Assembly (NCBI GenBank): GCA_040261275.1
Contig: JBDQOI010000007.1
Span: forward strand, 1-64,000
Direction: 5' to 3'
DNA: 64,000 nucleotides
From: UBA8752 sp040261275
Lineage (GTDB): Bacteria; Bacteroidota; Bacteroidia; Flavobacteriales_D; Sanyastnellaceae
Shown here: positions 60,145 to 64,000 of the stretch, in pieces
Layout: every line of letters starts with the position of its first letter
Position numbering within the stretch: position 1 is the stretch's first letter
The notes under the pieces: generated by a model
Told to the model about the DNA's origin: nothing
The model's input: only the letters and a program-made list of their open reading frames with translations
Database searches by the model: none
Made by a program: the position numbers and the translations under genes

Positions 60145-62247
60145 TCAGCGCAACACCAGCAGGCGCTTGACCTTGCGTTGGTCCGCCGCATTCAACTCGA
60201 CCAGGTGCACTCCCGGCGCCAGGCCAACGAGGGGGATGCGGCGGCCGCCATTTCCGGACATGACTTCCTGGTATATCAACCGGCCCGATGCATCCCGCAC
60301 AAGAAGGGTGGCGCCTTGACCCGGCCAGAAAGCCTGTACGGTGGTCTCACCCGTGGTAGGGTTCGGGAATACTTCGAGCGAAGCACCTTCGGATTGGAGC
60401 GGCGTCACCCAAGTTTGAACGTTGCCCAAGGAGTCGACACCGTATACGTTGATGTTGTCCACGAAGACGTTGTTTCCGCCCTTGGACTCAAACTCGAACC
60501 GAATCCTCAGATTTGGAATCATGTAAATTTCATTGTCGACCTCTTCCAGATGCCCTGTCCATTCATCCGTTCCGGAAGGGTAGAAATTTCCTCCATGGGG
60601 TTCTGCCGTGGGCAGGTCAATGATGCCCCGGTGAAACTGCCGGGTGTTCCAGGTCTCTCCGCAATCCTTGCTGACCTGCAGCTTCAGTCGGTCATCTGTT
60701 TCACCCGTCGTCCGATGGCAGTAGGCGTACTTGTAACCGATGTAAACCGCAGAAAGTCCCTCGGCATCAAATGTGGTGGAGGTGAACCGCGTGATTTCTC
60801 CCCCTTCGTTCTGACGGTTGCGGACGTACAATGACCGACTGCCGGAATAACCCGTGGTTTCGCGGATCTGCCAAGGTTGGCCCTCGAGGGTAGTGATTAC
60901 CCATTGGCCTTCACTCCAGGGTCCACTGCCTACTTCAAAGCCCTCCACGAAGGAGGTCGGCAGCATACCGTTGTCCAGCACCCGGATGACCACTGGATCC
61001 TGTGAGGTCACTTCTCCGATTTCGTTGGAGACGGTGAGATACACCTCAAACTCGCCGGGCTGCTGGTAAACATGGGAGGGGTTGCGGTGCAAGGAGTCCG
61101 TGGACCCGGTCAGTGTGGTACCATCACCAAAATTCCAAGACCAAGTGGTCACGCCGAAGTAACTGCCGTCGGTGAATTGAACCGCATCGCCAAGGCAAAC
61201 CTCGGCTTGGTCCACGGAGAATTGGGCCTTGCACAGGAGCTCTTCCTCGAACACCCCGGTTTCCTCGAGGTTTTGCGCGGTCCAGAGCTGATCGCGATCG
61301 GCCACATCATCATTGAGGGCGGTCCGCATCCGAGCCCGCTGCCCCAGGGTGTACATATTGCTGCAGTAGCTGTACTCCATGTAGTTCTGGACATTATCCA
61401 AGGAACCGCACGTCGTGCGGTCCAAATCGCAAAGCCCCACCGGACTGCCCAGGCATTGCGGGGTGTCCTCCACACCGTCATCGATTTCGCAATTGTCCTC
61501 TTCGTTGGGGCTGTTGGAGCTCCCCCATGTGTGAGGCAGGTTTAACCAATGGCCGCATTCGTGGGTGAGGACGCGGCTCCGGTAGGGGTTGCTGGTTCCA
61601 ATGCTGCCCACGTAATCATGGCGCAACACAATGCCATCGGTGTTGGCACCCCAATCCGAAGGATAGTTCGTGTAACCTGCCGCTCCAGCGGCACTGGCTG
61701 CCACGTAAACGTTCATGTAGCTGTGTCTGGGCCAATGGATGAGCTGCTTCATCTCGTTGTTCCCCTCGTAAGTCAATTCGTTCTGAAGGCGATTGATCCC
61801 GGAATGGCAATTGCCCTCGGGATCTCTTTTGGCCAGTCGAAACTCCACATCGATGTCGGCGGCGACATTGATGAATCCAGCCACGATTTGACCCGTGTCT
61901 GCATTCATCTTGCGAAAATCCGCATTCAGATTTTCCATGGCATCGTGAATCTGGGCGTCCGAGATGTTCTCCTCGCCATTGTCGTGAATGACATGGAAAA
62001 CCACAGGGATGATGTAGAGCTCGTCGTCCCCTCCTCCCCGCTGGAGCAACGCATTCGTCGCCTCGCGGGTCCGAGACTCTGCTGATTTCCGTGCATCCGC
62101 TGCACCTGGGTAGGCCGCATCAAATGCGGATTGTGCCTCATTCTGGCCGCAAGGCAGTGGAGATTGAGCGCTTGTGAATCCGCTGCATATGCAGAGGCAA
62201 AAAAGAGCACAGAAGGCCTTCGATGGGAGGTGAAGAGAATTCAACAT
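60145..62247 (-). CDS. Secreted M43 metalloprotease with PKD and T9SS tail
   Basis: This cytophagalysin/pappalysin-type zinc protease (700 residues) has a signal peptide (to about SAQ-S), a propeptide, and the zinc site HECGHWLNLPH at 229-239 with the met-turn region around NYMEYSYCSNMYTLGQ. A PKD domain follows (about 345-425; VQFTDGSYFGVTTWSWNFGD). A jelly-roll-like module comes next (about 435-625), and the C-terminal ~75 residues (VFPNPTTGETTVQAF, VRDASGRLIYQEVM, RKVKRLLVLR) are a textbook T9SS type A sorting domain. It is therefore predicted to be exported through the T9SS and attached to the surface or released. Confidence 0.93.
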   Translation of the reverse strand: MLNSLHLPSKAFCALFCLCICSGFTSAQSPLPCGQNEAQSAFDAAYPGAADARKSAESRTREATNALLQRGGGDDELYIIPVVFHVIHDNGEENISDAQIHDAMENLNADFRKMNADTGQIVAGFINVAADIDVEFRLAKRDPEGNCHSGINRLQNELTYEGNNEMKQLIHWPRHSYMNVYVAASAAGAAGYTNYPSDWGANTDGIVLRHDYVGSIGTSNPYRSRVLTHECGHWLNLPHTWGSSNSPNEEDNCEIDDGVEDTPQCLGSPVGLCDLDRTTCGSLDNVQNYMEYSYCSNMYTLGQRARMRTALNDDVADRDQLWTAQNLEETGVFEEELLCKAQFSVDQAEVCLGDAVQFTDGSYFGVTTWSWNFGDGTTLTGSTDSLHRNPSHVYQQPGEFEVYLTVSNEIGEVTSQDPVVIRVLDNGMLPTSFVEGFEVGSGPWSEGQWVITTLEGQPWQIRETTGYSGSRSLYVRNRQNEGGEITRFTSTTFDAEGLSAVYIGYKYAYCHRTTGETDDRLKLQVSKDCGETWNTRQFHRGIIDLPTAEPHGGNFYPSGTDEWTGHLEEVDNEIYMIPNLRIRFEFESKGGNNVFVDNINVYGVDSLGNVQTWVTPLQSEGASLEVFPNPTTGETTVQAFWPGQGATLLVRDASGRLIYQEVMSGNGGRRIPLVGLAPGVHLVELNAADQRKVKRLLVLR

Positions 62248-62353
62248 GGGCTTGCGGTGCCAAGATAAGCCGGGACCACATTCCTTTTGGTGGGTATTGT
62301 CCTGGGTGCCAGAAGCAGAGGAATGAAAAGCTGCTTACGGTTAGCTTTACCTC

Positions 62354-62863
62354 ATGAACGATCGCTCTCTTTCTTCGGGTGTGTATCCCCTTTTGGCCTT
62401 GTTGGGCTGGGCCTTGATGGCCGTAGAAGTTTCGGGTTGCGCCCACCCGACAAATCCGGGAGCGGAACCCGACCAGGTCATCTCCTCGGCGCAACCCGAT
62501 CGACAGGCGGGAGTAGCGCGGGACATCAGCGATGTTGAATTGCTGTCCCTCATGGCGGAGAGACCCGATCTTCTTCTGGTGGATGTGAGAACAGACCGAG
62601 AGTGGAAAGATGGGCACATCGAAGGGGCTTGTTTCCTGGACTTCCTCGAGGATGACTTCCCGGCCCGTGCCAAAACCCTGCCGCGGGACCGTCCCATTGC
62701 TGTCTATTGCGCAGCCGGTGGTCGGAGTGCCGATGCCATGGCATTCCTGGCCAAGGCAGGGTACAGGGAAGTCTACAACCTCAGGGGCGGGTTCTATGGT
62801 TGGGAAGATGCCGGGAATAGCGTATCCAACGCGCCCCCAGTGGCATTGCCCGGAGAAGAATGA
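62354..62863 (+). CDS. Rhodanese-domain lipoprotein
   Basis: This 169-residue protein has a lipobox-like VSGCA at about 26-30 and a single rhodanese domain (about 55-150): LLLVDVRTDREWKDGHIEGA, the active-site loop CAAGGRSADAMAFLAKAGY and VYNLRGGFYGWEDAG. The catalytic cysteine is present, so it could transfer sulfur or bind phosphate-like ligands. An extracytoplasmic rhodanese has no settled role. It is divergent from the M43 protease and abuts gldH tail to tail with no bases between stops. TAGCTTTA 4 nt before the start is a weak -7 match. Confidence 0.82.
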   Translation: MNDRSLSSGVYPLLALLGWALMAVEVSGCAHPTNPGAEPDQVISSAQPDRQAGVARDISDVELLSLMAERPDLLLVDVRTDREWKDGHIEGACFLDFLEDDFPARAKTLPRDRPIAVYCAAGGRSADAMAFLAKAGYREVYNLRGGFYGWEDAGNSVSNAPPVALPGEE

Positions 62864-63340
62864 TCAGTCCTCCATCCGATCGAACATCGCGAAGCGCACA
62901 TCGCTAATCCCGGGCAGGGGATTTCGGCGCATGGCGTGTACGACATCGAGTCTGTAGGTTCCGGCCAACGGAAAGGCTACACCGCGTTTGTATCCGATCC
63001 TGTGGTCGATCCAATTCCCACCCTTGCCGTACCATCGGCCATCGGGTCCCGCCAAGGGACAGGCCAAAGTATCGGTCAATGTGCGGCCATTCGGGTAGGT
63101 CAACCTCACAAATAGGTAGAGATTGGAGAAGGGATAGTCTCCATTGTGGCGCAGGCCGAATTGCAAATCATGCCGATGCTCAGGCTGGGCCACATCGAAT
63201 GTGAGCCTCACGGTATCGCTCGCCCGCCACCCAGCCGGGTCAACGGTCGCGTTATCTGATGAAACCGGTCCGTTGCCGCAAGCGGATAGAAGGAACATGG
63301 CGGGCCAGGCCATCCAAACCCAACTGCTGAGTCCCCTCAT
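62864..63340 (-). CDS. gldH: Gliding motility lipoprotein GldH
   Basis: GldH is a lipoprotein required for gliding in Flavobacterium and associated with type IX secretion. The 158-residue protein has lipobox FLLSACG, then LRHNGDYPFSNLYLFVRLTY, DTLACPLAGPDGRWYGKGGN, YKRGVAFPLAGTYRLDVVHA and MRRNPLPGISDVRFAMFDR. The chain PFSNLYLFV, G-x-W-x-G-x-G and AMR-x-x-LPGI are family signatures. ATG 63340 overlaps the ricT stop by 4 bp, and ricT-gldH is a familiar neighbour pair in this phylum. Together with porG it supports a T9SS/gliding organism. Confidence 0.92.
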   Translation of the reverse strand: MRGLSSWVWMAWPAMFLLSACGNGPVSSDNATVDPAGWRASDTVRLTFDVAQPEHRHDLQFGLRHNGDYPFSNLYLFVRLTYPNGRTLTDTLACPLAGPDGRWYGKGGNWIDHRIGYKRGVAFPLAGTYRLDVVHAMRRNPLPGISDVRFAMFDRMED

Positions 63341-64000
63341 GCTTGCGGTGGTTTACCTGACCCGCGGCCCTTCCGCCGTTTCTTCCGCCGCCTTCCGCTG
63401 TTGCCCGAAGAACCCTGTGTGTCCGACCCGGAAACCTGTGGTGCAGCTTGGGCTGATCCGGAACCCCCACTGCCACGGTTACGGCGCCTTCCGACCTTTC
63501 CCTTGCTGCGGCTGCGGCCCGAGGTGTCGAAACGACCCACATCGTCTTGTCCTACAACGTCGCCGTATAAGGCGTCCTCTGGTGCTGCTTTCTCTACGAT
63601 GGCGTAGCCCTGCAAATCATCGGGTTTCTCGCCCTGCGCATTCATTTCCATGATCTGACGCACATCCTCCAAATCGATGGGGATGGGAGATGCCGTGGGA
63701 TCGTCGAAATACTGGAACCACATGCGCCCCCCGAAAATGTCGGTCTTGAAGTGACCGGCCTTACCCTTGCGCGTCATCAGCTTTGTGCTGGGTGGCGGGA
63801 ATTGGGCCACCGCCTCCTTGTACTGGTCCAATTCAAAGTTCAGACAGCACTTCAGCTTGCCGCATTGGCCCGCGAGTTTCTGTGGATTCAGAGACAACTG
63901 CTGGTAGCGCGCAGCACCGGTCGAAACGCTGCGGAAATCCGTGAGCCAAGTGGAACAGCAGAGCTCCCGACCGCATACGCCAATCCCTCCGATGCGGGCC
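63337..64000 (-). CDS. ricT: PSP1-domain protein RicT (partial, 5' end beyond window)
   Basis: This is the C-terminal part of the PSP1/YaaT protein RicT, which in Bacillus forms an Fe-S complex with RicA and RicF acting on RNase Y. The readable part starts RIGGIGVCGRELCCSTWLTD, then FRSVSTGAARYQQLSLNPQK and LAGQCGKLKCCLNFELDQY, giving the conserved cysteines. The last ~75 residues are a Ser/Gly/Arg/Lys-rich tail (RRRNRGSGGSG, RRRKKRRKGRGSG) that could bind RNA. The frame is open to the right edge, so the start is not visible. The stop overlaps gldH by 4 bp. Confidence 0.9.
   Translation of the reverse strand, partial: ARIGGIGVCGRELCCSTWLTDFRSVSTGAARYQQLSLNPQKLAGQCGKLKCCLNFELDQYKEAVAQFPPPSTKLMTRKGKAGHFKTDIFGGRMWFQYFDDPTASPIPIDLEDVRQIMEMNAQGEKPDDLQGYAIVEKAAPEDALYGDVVGQDDVGRFDTSGRSRSKGKVGRRRNRGSGGSGSAQAAPQVSGSDTQGSSGNSGRRRKKRRKGRGSGKPPQA

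Noticed and set aside
1..64000. Mobile elements, prophage, CRISPR arrays, toxin-antitoxin pairs
   Set aside because: I looked for transposase or integrase motifs, regularly spaced repeats and small paired genes on both strands and found none. Gene content is housekeeping and envelope functions throughout.

Overview
The window is one continuous stretch of a GC-rich (about 60% by eye) Bacteroidota chromosome, most likely from the Flavobacteriales. The evidence is the type IX secretion/gliding genes porG and gldH, several secreted proteins with PKD modules or T9SS-type tails, family-restricted proteins (DUF2480, DUF4271, DUF6341, DUF6427), few Shine-Dalgarno sequences, and candidate -7 promoter boxes of the Bacteroidota type (TAnnTTTG or TAnnTTCG). 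About 50 genes fill nearly all of the sequence. Many overlap by 4 bp (ATGA), and no stretch over 300 bp lacks a gene. I see no tRNA, rRNA, CRISPR array, insertion sequence or prophage. The only scar is a 10-N scaffold gap at 584-593 inside an RND/MMPL exporter gene, flanked by an imperfect direct duplication and an exact inverted copy. It looks like an assembly or amplification artefact.

Layout. 1-1130: interrupted RND exporter. 1223-12668 (+): lpdA, hemH, pabB, tilS, a YhhQ-type queuosine-precursor transporter, a DsbD with duplicated N-terminal domain, gmhA, comM-like ATPase and a gamma-carbonic-anhydrase-fold protein. 12658-20685 (-): an envelope-biogenesis cluster read CBS protein, nadK, porG, uppS, bamA, two skp/ompH genes, murI. 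20758-22276 (+): pdxJ and an esterase. 22334-30118 (-): a secreted protein/lipoprotein pair, polA, DUF2480, dxs, purQ. 30156-33594 (-): a PKD/T9SS cargo protein and DUF6427. Then DUF6341 (+) and purD (-). 35253-38556: a fused GT2-GT9 glycosyltransferase facing an O-antigen-ligase-like protein. 38553-44549 (-): S41 protease, rnpA, hemD, DUF4271 and a large secreted protein. 44657-46431 (+): asd coupled to a secreted Kunitz-domain protein. 46421-48484 (-): metG. 48532-53351 (+): an unknown membrane protein, kbl, an FAD oxidoreductase, a GbsR/MarR-like regulator and ferritin. 53394-56775 (+): an overlapping three-gene operon (YfiR-like, TPR-like, SpoIIE phosphatase). Then a CLC channel, a di-haem peroxidase lipoprotein, an M43 metalloprotease (-), a rhodanese lipoprotein, gldH (-) and ricT (-, runs off the right end).

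The dominant theme is the cell envelope. GmhA, the GT2-GT9 fusion and the ligase-like protein point to heptose-containing LPS. BamA, two Skp chaperones, UppS and MurI make the outer membrane and peptidoglycan. PorG and GldH serve the type IX secretion/gliding machine, whose likely cargo proteins lie in the same window.

The most promising candidates for something undescribed are: the YfiR-like/TPR/SpoIIE operon, which has the layout of the YfiBNR c-di-GMP switch with a phosphatase in place of the cyclase; the Kunitz-type inhibitor with a glutamate at P1, translationally coupled to asd; and a shared TTTCA-N8-TGAAA element in front of both the GbsR-like regulator and ferritin.
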